The notes under the pieces were generated by a model that saw only the letters and a list, made by a program, of their open reading frames with translations, had not been told where the DNA came from and did no database searches. 64,000 bases of DNA from Allolobophora icterica. Taxonomy: Eukaryota > Annelida > Clitellata > Crassiclitellata > Lumbricidae. Below, piece by piece: positions 12,835-23,837 of the stretch. Where the stretch lies: NCBI GenBank assembly GCA_963556255.1, contig OY744609.1:16601386-16665385 (forward strand), read 5' to 3'. The position numbers and the translations under genes are program-made. How positions within the stretch are numbered: position 1 is the stretch's first letter; each line of letters opens with the position of its first letter.

Positions 12835-13392
12835 AGACTTGTCATATCCAGGATTGACTATTGTAATTCAGTGCTTTCTGGGCTACCAAAAACTACCCTT
12901 GCACCGCTTACCTCTGTTATCCACACTGCAGCTCGTCTTGTTAAAAACCTCGGCCCTAGAGACCACATCACCCATTCTCTACAACAGCTTCATTGGTTAC
13001 CTATTAAGGCTCATATATCTTTCAAAATCTGTCTCCTGATGTTCAAGATCATGTCAGGTTCAGCTCCACCCTACTTGTCAACTCTAGTTACACCATGTGT
13101 TGCCCTTGAACCAAGACGAGGTTTACGTTCAGCATGAAAAGGAGACTTTGTGGTCAAAAGATCAAATCTTCAATTTGGAAATAGGATGTTTGAAGTGGCT
13201 GGTCCAGCTGAATGGAACTCTACCAGAAACAGTTCGAAGATCCACTTCCATAAATACTTTTAAAACCAAACTGAAACCTCATTTATTTTCTAAGTACTAT
13301 AATTAACTATAAGTACTGCATTGTAACGCGTCCTTTGAGTAAGACTGTTTTATTAAGGCGCGTTATAAATATAAGTTGTATTGTATTGTAAG
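12835..13392 (+). pseudogene. LINE ORF2 C-terminal remnant
   Basis: Two frames give CR1/L2-style C-terminal text: DYCNSVLSGLPKTTLAPL, IHTAARLVKNLGPRDHIT, LHWLPIKAHISFKICLL, then PETVRRSTSINTFKTKLKPH and LFSKYYN with a stop. The 3' end has GCGCGTTATAAATATAAG and TTGTATTGTATTGTA. Frameshifts and stops show it is dead. The clade is inferred from the LHWLPI and FKxxLKxHLF signatures. Confidence 0.8.
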
Positions 13393-13592
13393 TACTGTTG
13401 ATCCAATTTGACGTTTTGAGTCGACTCAAACTTGTGTTGACTGAGCTTCTGTTAGTGGGCTATTGCGAGTTAGATATTTTGTACGTTGAAGAAATTCTAA
13501 ATTTACAATTACATGTATTTGCTATTCAAAATGCTTTAAATAAAGACCAGGACCAATCAAAAGCCTGCATAAATAGCCAGGTGCATATAAAC

Positions 13593-14420
13593 CAGTCTTG
13601 TTGTCCTCGAGACCAAGGTCTTGGTCTCGAGTGCACTCGAGTTCGTTTTTAAAAGTCTTGGTCTTGAGGTTCAAGGTCTTGGTCTTGGTCTTGAGGTTCA
13701 AGGTCTTGGTCTTGAGATTCAAAGTCTTGGTCTTGGTCTCGCAAGACCAAGACCAAGACCGGCTGTTAATATGAACAGTCATTTAACAGAACTCAAGAAT
13801 TCTGTATCAAGCCTGCTTGCATCATATACGACCAATATCTATGGATGGATACAAGTCATGTTGGACAGCAAAACCCATTGGCGGCAGCAACAGTTATTCT
13901 GTATCAGACGGTATGATAAACCATGGGAAGATTTCAAAAACTCACTATCTGTACATCCAGTGCTTGAAAAGCTACTCTGTATGTGTCAGCGACTTCAGCA
14001 CCTGTAGAACGTATTTTTTCACATGGCGGAATTTTTATGAGGCTCACCAGGCACGTCTTGGTCAGAAAATTCTGAGCGAATTGGTTTTTTATAAAATACA
14101 AAAGGCATTTGGTATAAGAGTTTGCATGAAGGACTTTTGAATACAAATTCGGATTTCTCTGCAGTTTGCATTTAAAGTTAATTTGCTTGAATAAAATAAA
14201 AGACTCATGTTTTAATTAAAATAGCGAATATTCCGACTTGACAATTTTTAGAAGTCTAGACCTGATTTCGATTTTTTGGGTCTTGGTCTTGAGGTTCAAG
14301 GTCTTGGTCTTGGTCTCGAGGTTCAAAGTCTTGGTCTTGGTCTCGAGGTTCAAGGTCTTGGTCTTGGTCTTGAGGTTCAAGGTCTTGGTCTTGAGGTTTA
14401 AGGTCTTGACAACAAGACTG
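13593..14420 (+). mobile_element. decayed hAT transposon with transposase remnant
   Basis: The element starts CAGTCTTGTTGTC and ends GACAACAAGACTG (13-bp perfect inverted ends) and is flanked by perfect 8-bp duplications ATATAAAC (13585-13592 and 14421-14428). Both subterminal regions carry a minisatellite of GGTCTTGAGGTTCAA units (about 13613-13760 and 14278-14405). Between them, at about 13980-14085, one frame reads LYVSATSAPVERIFSHGG, the hAT C-terminal dimerisation motif, followed by a stop. The rest of the transposase is missing, so the 828-bp copy is non-autonomous. It lies 128 bp upstream of the first visible COA8 exon. Confidence 0.93.
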
Positions 14421-14548
14421 ATATAAACACACTTAACAAATACAATCAAGCCTGAGAGAACATTGGAAATCATGAAAAGCTGCTTAAGGAAAACTTGATG
14501 ACTTTGAACAGTGACAATAAAGTGATGCATTATTGTGTTCCTTTTTAG

Positions 14549-17500
14549 AAATATATCCGGCCACCTGAGCCGAACATCCCAGACGACATAAAAACTGACT
14601 GGATCGGTCCCCCAGATCCCGCGTCCAATATGCGCCCAATAAAGTTCCATATTCCGAAGGATGAGACGTGTGCAGAGAAGCATTTTCGATTGCTCAGAGA
14701 AGAAACCGAAAACTGGAATCACGAATTCTGGACGAAACACAACAGAAACTTTATGGAGGTTGATTATTCAGAAACTTCTCATAAACTACTGTAAAAGCTT
14801 TATAACTTAATCTCAGGGTTTGTATTGCACCACCTAAAGAAATAACCCAATGACTCTGTTAACACTTTAACGACGAGCTGCAGTGGCTTCCCAGTCGTTA
14901 TTAAAGTGTTAGTAAGTACATATACCAGCTTATTTTATGACACACCTTTTCAGTACCTGTCTGAGATTGTTAACCCCTTAACGACAAGCATGTACTAAAT
15001 GCATGTAAAACTAATCCCTCTCATCCTTAAAGGATTAAAAGGCATTATACAAGCATTACCATACATATATACACATTACGCACGCACGCACGCACACACA
15101 CACACACACAACTACCTCTTTCCAATGCAGTTATTTTTGTGCTGTTAGGTTTACCTGTAATACATATATATTTTTAGTCTTTAAAGTGAAAACAGTCATT
15201 TATATATTGCCAATTCAAGGAAACTACTGGACAGTACTTCTGACTTCAACAATGCCAATCTACCATTGTATAAATATCGAGTGTTTTGAATGTATGTCTT
15301 TGTTTTGGAGAAACGTAACGAATGCTATTATGGTGTTAGGCTAAGGAATCCTTCATCCAAAAAAAAGCAGCTGAGCTGACGCAAAGTTCTGGAAAAACAG
15401 ACGAGACTCTGACAAACGACCAACTTTCTGAATTCTATCGGAAGTTTCTCGACGACAATTATGAACTTCATCGTCAGTATAACAAGTAAGATTACATTAG
15501 GGGCCATCCATATATTACGTACACAAAAATCCGGGAAAATTGGACCCCCTCCCCCCCCTGTTCGCAAGCGTACTTTCTTCCACCACCCCCCCCCCTGAGT
15601 ACGTACATTTGACGCACCCCCCCCCCCGATGACCAGCTGCAGAAAGTGTCTCCAGGCAGCCTGTATGCACTTTAGGCCAGATTATTGAAGGGCCAATATA
15701 GACAAATTATAGGTGTCGTTCACAGCACAGAATAACTGCGCATGGCTTTTATATAATGTAATAAAATGCCATGGGACGACTATAGGATAATACAGAGTTA
15801 TAAATAGGCTAATGTGGACGTCATAATTAGAAATTTATTTTGGGTACGTACACATTTTGTTACCCCCCCCTCCCCCCGTTCGCACCCGTACGCAAAATCG
15901 CCAAAATCCGACCCCCCTCCCCCCCCCTAAGTGCGTACGTAATATGTGGATGGCCCCTTACAGCTACTTGTATCTGTGTTCAGTTATTTTTGAAACTGTT
16001 TCTACAATTTTTAGTACTCTAATTCACAAATAACTTCACCAGGGTAGGCTTAGTTTTTAACAGGAATTAAATGGTTGGGGCCATCCATATATTACGTACG
16101 CAATTACGCATGGAGGGGTAACCGAAATGCATGTGCTTGTGTGTGCTTGCGTATGGGGGTGGGGGACTACCGATAATGTACCAGAGGAAGTACAACTGTG
16201 GAAGAGGTGTCACTTGTATGCCACCTTGCCTCTGAACATTATTATTAAACTATCACACAACTCAGCAGTGAGTCTATGGATTACTGATCCTTTAATCTGG
16301 CCTAAAGTGCAGACAGTTGCTGCCTGGACCTGTGGTACTGACACATTCTGCAGCTTCTCTTAGGGGGTGGGGGTGCGTCAACCGTACGTACACAATGGGG
16401 GGGGGGAAGCAAGTGTGCGAACAGGGAGGGGTCCAATTTCCTGGATTTTTGTGTACGTAATATATGGATGGCCCCTTGACAAATGGAAGTATTTCAGTTA
16501 AATGCAATTGTAAAATTTATATAACGTGTACTACCATCATGCTAATTACACGATCATGTACTACCATCATGCTAATTACACTATCATGCTCGTTGATATA
16601 TTGGTAAGTAATTTGTCAATGTCTCTCTTCATATCCTAGATGCTAAATATCCTGTTCGCCTAAGGTTTCTGCATAACATGAAACAGGCTGTGTAACGGGA
16701 TCTGCTATAGACTGAAAACCTTGCGGGCAAACAAGTCCAAAATGGAAATGTGACAGTCACCCGACTTGACTGACCCTTCAGTGACACATGTGGGGAGAGG
16801 GGATAGATGAATGGTAATACTTCTTGCCTGAAGAACATGGATTATCGGGCCAATCACTGAATGATGTGGTAAGTGCAACCACAGTTTCACGGTTGTTGTA
16901 TGCGGCACCGGCGTGGTGGGGCTATGTGGGAGGAATGGAACGTACACGTCTTCAGGCAACAATGCGAAATTGGTCCGGTCTCGATATTTACTGTAATCGT
17001 ATCTTACTTTCGAGCAACTCTGCCAGAAAGCTGATTGTAACCTCTTCTCAGCCATCATAACTAACCCAACACATGTTCTGCATCAGTTATTACCTCCAGA
17101 GAAAGCTGTTGTATACTCACTGCGCCCCAGGGCACACAATAGAATTATACCTAATGCTGACTCTTTAGCTCGCAAAACCTTTGTCATTCGAATGTTATAT
17201 GCTTAAATTAATATTATGAACTATGTACACCAAAATGCAGTTAGCAGTTGGTTTTGAATAAAGGATATGCTTACTTACTAAGATCTTGAAAGACACGGTT
17301 CGACACCTGCAAGCCCCTCTAGGTCGACTCGGCCTTCCATTCCCTAGGGGGCAGCAGTAAAATGAGCAGGTGCCTAACAGGCTGCCAAGACAAGTGTTCT
17401 ATAAGATCGTGATAATTGTAACGCTGTTTCAATGTAACTTGCTGTGGTTTGTCAGTGAGCTTGTGAACAAACACGATTATGTATATAAGAAAGAATGAAT

Positions 17501-17655
17501 TAGTAGGACCGCTATTGTTGTGATGTTATGCCTCTAATACAATTTGCTGTTTTTACTCTTCTAGAGACTGGTACAGAAGAAACATTGCAATGCTGTGGCC
17601 AGCTGTTAAAGTGAATCTTCAGAGAGTTTTCAGTAACAGAAGTCACAAAGCATGA
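14549..17655 (+). CDS. COA8: COA8 (APOPT1), cytochrome c oxidase assembly factor 8, C-terminal exons
   Basis: Three exons join in phase: 14549-14758, 15340-15485 and 17565-17655 (stop TGA at 17653). They give 148 residues starting KYIRPPEPNIPDDIKTDWIG. Family marks are DWIGPPD, the RPIKFHIPKDET segment, RLLREETENWNHEFWTKHN, the SEFYRKFLDDNYELHRQYN stretch and the final KDWYRRNIAMLWPAVKV, matching the known order of COA8 proteins. In other animals COA8 is a mitochondrial matrix-side protein that promotes complex IV assembly. The first exon, which should carry the start codon and mitochondrial presequence, was not found. Intron 2 holds two opposed MITEs and a LINE fragment. Confidence in the family is high; the 5' end is unknown. 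Confidence 0.92.
15083..15110. repeat. short (CA)n repeat in COA8 intron
   Basis: CGCACGCACGCACGCA followed by CA units lies within the intron between the first two visible COA8 exons. It has no splice relevance. Confidence 0.9.
15500..15957 (+). mobile_element. MITE with GGGGCCATCCATATATTACG ends, copy 1
   Basis: GGGGCCATCCATATATTACG at the left and CGTAATATGTGGATGGCCCC at the right are inverted repeats with one mismatch. TTA flanks both sides and may be the target duplication. The interior has C-rich homopolymers next to GTACGTAC words and no coding frame. It lies in COA8 intron 2. Confidence 0.85.
16077..16475 (-). mobile_element. MITE with GGGGCCATCCATATATTACG ends, copy 2
   Basis: The inverted ends are identical to those of copy 1. 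The interior aligns with the reverse complement of copy 1 (AAAATCC-GGAAA-TTGGACCCC, CTGCACTTTAGGCCAGATTA). It is therefore the same family in opposed orientation, 119 bp away. Non-coding. Confidence 0.85.
16830..17282 (+). pseudogene. LINE C-terminal remnant with (TTAC)n tail
   Basis: One frame has LLYAAPAWWGYVGG and ERTRLQATMRNWSGL. A shifted frame continues NPTHVLHQLLPPEKAVVYSL, RPRAHNRIIPNADS and FVIRMLYA followed by a stop, typical of the end of non-LTR retrotransposon polyproteins. The 3' end reads GAATAAAGGATATGCTTACT, a tail shared with 32425-32505 and 43555-43618. It lies in COA8 intron 2 on the sense strand. Confidence 0.8.
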
Positions 17656-17674
17656 TTCTGACAGATTTAGAGTC

Positions 17675-17680
17675 AATAAA
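17675..17680 (+). terminator. poly(A) signal of COA8
   Basis: AATAAA lies 20 bases after the COA8 stop codon, giving a very short 3' UTR. Confidence 0.75.
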
Positions 17681-17759
17681 GCTGTTTCTTATGCATTTTT
17701 CTTGTACTCTTTCTAGGAGTACTTGACCATTAAGTAACTTGAGCAACCAATACCAGAAT

Positions 17760-18640
17760 GTTGGACCCAGGGGCGTCTACACCATAGAAACCTTGGAGCA
17801 ACTGCTCCATCAAAAATATAGGGGGGAAAGATCTGTCAGTGTGTGTGCCACCATTTTAGGGGGAAGGAAGGGGAAGAAGAGGGGGGGAAGGGGAAGTTGC
17901 TCCAATGACTTAGGGGGGATAGACGCCCCTGGTTGGACCCACTGCACACTGAAAATGAGAGGGTGCCTAACTGGCTGCCCACTCATTTTACTGAGCAACC
18001 AATTCCAGAATGTTGGACCCAGGGCATCTACACCATAGAAACCTTGGAGCAAATGCTCCGTCAAAAATATGGGGGGTGGAGATCTGTCAGTGTGTGTGCC
18101 ACCATTTTAGGGGGGAAGGAAGGGGAAAAAGAGGGGGGAAAGGGGAAGTTGCTCCAATGACTTAGGGGGGACAGACGCTCCTGGTTGGACCCACTGCAAA
18201 ATGAAAATGAAATTGATCAATTATCGATGATCACCTTCAATATTCATGCCTGCATGTAGTCACATAACCGAGACTTTTTAAAAATTCTCTCATTCCAAAC
18301 ATTTATGTAGTGAGCCTTGAAACAACCTACTCAGAAAAGCCCCAACCCGGCCCCTTGCTGAAACATGCACTATCCTTGTTGGAAAACAATATCCAGTACT
18401 GCAGTATTGAATATCTGTGGTAGAGCCATTTTGTCTACAAGTTGCTCCAATGACTTAGGGGGGATGGACGCCCCTGGTTGGACCCACTGCACACTGAAAA
18501 CGAGTGGGTGCCTAAAAACAACCTACTCAGAAAAGCCCCAACCTGCCCCCTTGCTGAAATATGCACTATCCTTGTTGGACAACAATATCCAGTACTGCAG
18601 TATTGAATATCTGTGGTAGAGCCATTTTGTCTACAATCCA
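17760..18640. repeat. local tandem duplications carrying a hAT-like MITE
   Basis: Two copies of a 252-bp unit start at 17760 and 18012. Each contains a MITE with CAGGGGCGTCTA-type inverted ends (17768-17931; 18020-18183, more decayed) flanked by GTTGGACC on both sides. A third, partial copy is at 18440-18510. A second duplicated block, CCTACTCAGAAAAGCCCCAA to CCATTTTGTCTACAA, occurs at 18323-18440 and 18516-18637. The shared 8-bp flanks show that the element inserted once and was then duplicated with its surroundings. Confidence 0.85.
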
Positions 18641-18659
18641 CACAGACAAGTTGAGATTT

Positions 18660-18850
18660 CATGTCATGACTCCTAACATTACAGATAAGTTGTGACAACA
18701 TGTCCTGGCTTCAGATAAGTTGTCAGATAAGATGTCCTGACTCCTGATATTACAGTTAGAAGGTTGCGAAATAAGATGTCCCAACTCCTGATATTACAGT
18801 TAAGTTGTCAGGTAACATGTCCCAACTCCTGATATTTTTAGAGAAAACAT
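18660..18850. repeat. about four decayed tandem units of 50 bp
   Basis: Units contain GATAAGTTGTCA, ACATGTCC or AGATGTCC, then AACTCCTGATATTACAG. No coding capacity is present. Confidence 0.65.
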
Positions 18851-18929
18851 GTGACAAAGTAAGTAATTATCAATACAATATATATGCATTTGCTATCGCC
18901 CTCCTTTCCAAAGTTTAGAATGTCGATGG

Positions 18930-19060
18930 CGCTGAGCCATACCTGTGTATGGACCTTGAGCAAGTCCTTCATGGACTTGCTCAAGGTCCCTACACGGTGA
19001 CTGCTTCACGGAGGCTTAAACCCGTACTCTCCAAGTTACAGGTCCACATGTGAAATCACT
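18930..19060. repeat. SINE-like repeat with 17-bp perfect hairpin
   Basis: GGACCTTGAGCAAGTCC (18951-18967) pairs perfectly with 18973-18989 around a 5-base loop. The surrounding words (GATGGCGCTGAGC, CCCTACACGGTGAC, GGCTTAAACCCGTA) recur in diverged form at 38957-39065, 50505-50612 and about 63540-63665, so this is a dispersed family with a tRNA B-box-like segment on the minus strand. Confidence 0.6.
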
Positions 19061-20104
19061 AAGAAATATTTGTACAATCGTAAAAGGTCTTTGCTTTCAG
19101 TTCTTGGTAGGACAAACTGCATCAAATACTTAGAAGCAGAATATTATCCTGTTGGCCGTCTATCACTAAACTTTTTCAAGTGGATGATAAAACTTGACGT
19201 TGCATCATGTTGAGCATCATTTCAGACAACAGCTGCCTGCATAGCAAAGCTCTCATGGATATCAAAGTAGAATAATTCTGCAACTTCATCATTAGTCGTT
19301 AACCCTCTTATTTAACCAGTCTGTACAAGGATGCAGTGTGTCAGCCTTAATATGTAATAAACGAATATAATAATAATAACTTACCGGTAGTAGTTAATGC
19401 AATATACTATCACAGTTTTCAGACAAGCAGTCGATATATAATTTTCTTCATTTTATATATCTAATGCTGCTTGTGTTGAGGTTATGCTGCTTGATGCGTC
19501 AAACTCAAACAATAGTTTCTTCGACCTGCTGAATAACTCCGATGACCCTGACATGACCTGCTGAAATTGTATAGCTGGCGCCGCCACCGATGCTCTCTAA
19601 TACAGAGGCACATGAGACACAGCCTATGCTTTAATCAATGTAGATTACTAGGCCAGTGAATGAACTTGAATGAACACAATTTCAGTGATAAAGTACCATA
19701 GGCTGTACATTAATCTCCTATTTCAATATTGTACAATTTTATTAGCGATAGTGTATTTACATGTAAACACGAAGTAGCACCTACACAGACCCATCTACAA
19801 CATGCCCCTAACTAGGAAAGAAATTTTGAATGAAGATAAAAGGATCACAAAGCTCAGATTAAGAGGGTGGAGAATCCCTGACAGATGACCCCATAATACA
19901 GAATGGTAAGGTGTTTCGTTATGTAATATTTCCTTGAACAGATGAAAGATGTAAATTATGCTACATCACATGATATCAGAATAAGTCGACCTTTATAAAA
20001 TACTAGTACATGCAATAATTGTGATGATATTAGTGTAGCACAAAGTATATTAGCATGACTAATAGTTCTGTTTCTGGAAGTGAGGAACAGTAACTTATGT
20101 CAAC
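19061..20104. other. no recognised gene
   Basis: The region is AT-rich and unique-looking. A short frame starting MPLTRKEILNEDKRITKLRL at 19802 ends after about 28 codons, and a GTAAGG follows it. No family was recognised and it may be chance. Confidence 0.35.
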
Positions 20105-20590
20105 ACTAGCTGGTTTACCCAGCGTTGCCCGGGTTTCAGAGGTTTTGGGCCGGGACACCATGGTAGTGGTCAAAAGGGGGACACGAAGCTGCTTAACCCT
20201 GCGTTTTGGGTGTTTCAATCCCTCTAGCAAATAAGCAACAAAACACTGCTTAACCCGGCGGGTTTAGTTCAGTGAAAGTTTCAATCCCTCTAGCGAATCC
20301 GTACTGTAGCTGCTTAACCCGGCGGCGCCATCTGGCGAGTGAAAATAGGTTGAGCGTAAGATTTTTTTAGCAGCTAAAAATGCATTGCCCGGGTAGGTTT
20401 TGGCCTGGGAGACCATGGTAGCGGTGAAAATGGTGGACGCGAAGCCTCACACTGGGTGTGTAATGCCCACCCCGAGACAGTAGTGAAGGTTTGGAGTGAA
20501 AAGGTCCAAAGCTGTAGAAATGCATCGCGGTCAAAGATCGCTGTGACAGACAGACAGACAGAGTCTTGTCTTTATTTATATAGATTAATC
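20105..20590 (+). repeat. dispersed repeat with GCGTTGCCCGGG head and GACA tail
   Basis: The block starts CTAGCTGGTTTACCCAGCGT followed by TGCCCGGGTTT. It repeats a similar head at about 20385 (GCATTGCCCGGGTAGG then GACCATGGTAGCGGTGAAAA). It ends with a GACAGACA run and CTTTATTTATATAGATTAA. The composite layout suggests two partial copies of one retroelement-like family. The superfamily is not assigned. Confidence 0.6.
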
Positions 20591-20978
20591 TCAAAACAAG
20601 CTGACCAAATGCCACAAACAGCTTTAAAATATTTACACAAAATGAGACAAAATACAAAAATAGTTTCCTTGCCAATTTACAATAATTACACGAATAAACA
20701 CCAAAATTCCAATCCTTGGCCTGTTTCAAAAAGAATATAATAATTACATTCGACAATTTACCACAGCCAAGATGCTGAGACATATAATGTCTGCATACAG
20801 GGCAGTCATTGTGGCCTACAGCCAGTGCTTTGTTTTATTTCTACCAAAGGTAATCAACCACTGTAAAGTGAAAAGGCAATACATTGTAATGCAAAAAAAA
20901 CAATGTGCACAGTACAGTCCAACAGCACGCCACATTCCGTGGTGCTTCAGAGAGTAAATTATGTTTAATAATAACATA

Positions 20979-20984
20979 TTTATT
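20979..20984 (-). terminator. candidate poly(A) signal of BET1L
   Basis: TTTATT on + is AATAAA on the minus strand, about 345 bases after the BET1L stop codon. Other AT-rich signals are nearby, so the choice is tentative. Confidence 0.4.
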
Positions 20985-21328
20985 AAAAATAAAACATTGG
21001 CAGAACGTAGAAAGACATTGTGATGAATCACATATACCACACCCCAAAAGTTTTACCCTTTACAGTTACAGCATGGTCCAACAGCAAATCACATTCAATG
21101 ATAATTCAGAGTATTCGCACAGTAAAAGAGCAAACCAATTTAAAGGGTGTTTCCAAGAGTCATGAAAATTGATGCAGATATATTAACTGGAAGATGCTGT
21201 AGGCCACACTGACTCTCTCATATTTACAGACAATTTGTGTCTCCTAGCATTCCAGTCACACTGTTCTCTTGTGTTAGCAGACATGAGTTTTACATAGACC
21301 AGGTGTTGTAGCGAACCCGCTGTTGACT

Positions 21329-23413
21329 TCACGAGCTTCGAAGCCACGTCACCAAATAGTAAAGAACGAGGAATACAAGAACAAGAATGATAATCAAGTA
21401 GCACATGATCTTTCGGTTGCCCTTTCCTGAGCTGACCATATAATTGATTCGATTCATTGTGCCCGACAGAAGACCCGTTGTGCCGGTGAAATCATCATCC
21501 TTTGAAAACAAAAACCCAAAACAGTTGAGTGTTGCAGACATACATTTACATCAGCAATGAACTTCTATCTTTAATGTCAGGTATGGTAATCAATGTCAAC
21601 CATTTGCATGCCAGATAGATTTAGCCCTCGTTCTGGCCCTGGCCCGACATTTTTGGGCTTTTAGTCCATTTCATCCCATAAGGGTAGAAATTTTTAAGTT
21701 AGCCACTTCTGAAGGGATAGAGGACAAGTGTAAACATGAAATTAATTTAGAAATGGATTTTGCCTATCAAGTAATTGTTTGTATGTGCTTGCAATTTTTA
21801 GACAGGTCATGTGAAATGCGGTGGTGTGGCATACAAGTTTCATCACCGTCTACATTCTGCTTATTCATCATTCTGCTTATTCAGTTGCTATAAGTATAAG
21901 ATCACATTAAAAATATAATTGCTTTAGTAAGTGCACCTATAATGTCACAGTTCTACATCTGTAGCCTGTGAAAGGTTAATTACTCATTTATTATACACCT
22001 ATACTTATAATCCTCTGAGAGGTTCCTAGAAGGTGCTATATAAATAATCATATACATATATACATACATGTGGCATGATACAGTCTGAGAAATTCTTAAA
22101 GAATTACACAGACTTTAGTAACATACCATTCGATCGAGATATCGGTTAGAATCTTTTGTCTCCGTCTCAATGTCCACTGCCAGCTGAAACGAATCACAGC
22201 AAACAAGTCTGAGCTGAATGGAAATGGCTGAAACTCACTTACTTCAGCTTCATTAAGAACAGATGCAGTGAAAATCCTCTACTATTATTGTCGCTATTGT
22301 CGATTTTGAAATACAGAGGAAATTGGTTAAGATGAAAGACAGAGAACCAGAAATTTTTTGTCTTAACATAATTTTGTATAAACCATTAGCAAACAGTAAA
22401 CGCAGGATGCCAGCCAAAAACACGTTCTGGTTGCCTGTCTTCCCAGCAGCAAATGACACATACACACATTTGTATAAAAGTATTAAGATAGCGATAGGCT
22501 GCCAACTAGAATAGTTGCTAAATTTATTCCACTTAAAAACGGTCATCAAGGACTTTAAAATAAAATTTACAATTTTACATGACAGGCCATAGTCTGGACT
22601 TCGTAGAAAGTAGCATTTTGTAGAAAAGAGAGCTATCACCGCTTGTTCGAGTTCTTGATTGTTAAGCACAAAGCACAAAATGGATGTTTATAGTTACATA
22701 TATAATATACAATGTACCACACAGTATAGCTACAAATTAAGGGCCGTATTCTTCTTGTGTTATTCGTGTTTTCCACTGCCCATAGTTTACTGTTTGATAA
22801 ATGTTCCATTTCATTTATGGAGTTATACAGCTGCTCCCATCTGGTTCAAGATTAATGAATTTCAGTGAGATTCTTGTGTATGATTATTGTTGTCGTAGCC
22901 TACATGTAACTAAAATTGTCGACTGCAACTATTTACTTGTGTATTTTGACAGTAGCAACACGAGTCAGTATATTTCGATGCAGTAGAGCATACTGAATGT
23001 TGACCAAGAAGGAGAACTCTCATGCAAGAAGAAATGTGTGTGTGGTGTTAAAGACTTCATTTTCTTGGCCTTTGCAAAGGAGGACAGATGGCCAGTCTTC
23101 TTCCTGGTTTGTTGAACAGGCTGACTCAAAACTGGAACACAGCTCCATTTCGCATGCAAAAGAACAAGCATGTCATACCCCAACAATAAGATCAAAACGC
23201 TCCTCAGTAGAAAGCAGTGCAACATATCTTGTGCGTCACTAGTGAGAGCTTCACACAATTTCACACCCACCAAACCTCCCTCACAAACCGTATTTAACAA
23301 ATGAAATTTTGTATAATACACACATCTCTAAGTCTGGAAATTTTTTTCGCAAGGTTTTCTGTCATCTGCTGGTTCTGTCGATCAACCGTCTCGTTGGTTA
23401 CTTCTGAATTCAT
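21329..23413 (-). CDS. BET1L: BET1L/GS15 Golgi Qc-SNARE
   Basis: Three minus-strand exons join in phase: 23413-23324, 22183-22127 and 21499-21329. They give 105 residues, close to the usual size of about 111. The start MNSEVTNETVDRQNQQMTEN is followed by LAKKISRLRD, the SNARE segment LAVDIETETKDSNRYLDRM, DDDFTGTTGLLSGTMNRI, the linker SSGKGNRKIMC and a C-terminal membrane anchor (YLIIILVLVFLVLYYLV) with a short WLRSS tail. The NRYLDxMDxDF and SGxxNRKxxC features favour BET1L over BET1. The known role is intra-Golgi retrograde transport with syntaxin 5, GOSR1 and YKT6. The residue expected at the ionic zero layer is Ser rather than Gln. Donors are GTGTGT and GTATGT; acceptors are TTTCAG and CAAAG. 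Confidence 0.93.
22985..23165 (-). mobile_element. SINE fragment in BET1L intron 1
   Basis: On the minus strand, AAGACTGGCCATCTGTCCTC, TTTGCAAAGGCCAAG and AAAATGAAGTCTTTAACACC match the + strand repeat at 38636-38905 (GGACTGGCCACCCACCCTCA, GCCAAGGCTAAGAAAATGAAG). Only the tRNA-unrelated body is present. Confidence 0.65.
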
Positions 23414-23837
23414 GGCTACAAACAATTCGGTTCACAGCATCATTACTAAACTCTTATAAAAGACTTTACAGAAGTTTATGTCATGCTCAAAGTATGTCAA
23501 ACATCCCCAAATCATTTTATTTCTTTAGCCAAACCCTTTCTATATTCACCAATTATCGAATAACTGTATATTTTTCTTGAGATAATCACTCGTATAAACC
23601 AGATCCACATTTTCACAGTATACAGATTTTTCCAATTCTAACACACCGTCATAAGCATAACATGTACTGCAATGAACTGTCATATTAAACTCGACATTTG
23701 CCCATCCAGACTCATTTGCAACATGTCATGCCCAAACTGAATATATACGTATTTGCACTACACAGTATGATCACTCATAACCACACCAAATCTATGCATT
23801 ATGCACTCTTCGGGAGCACGAGTAACATGCCGAGTTG

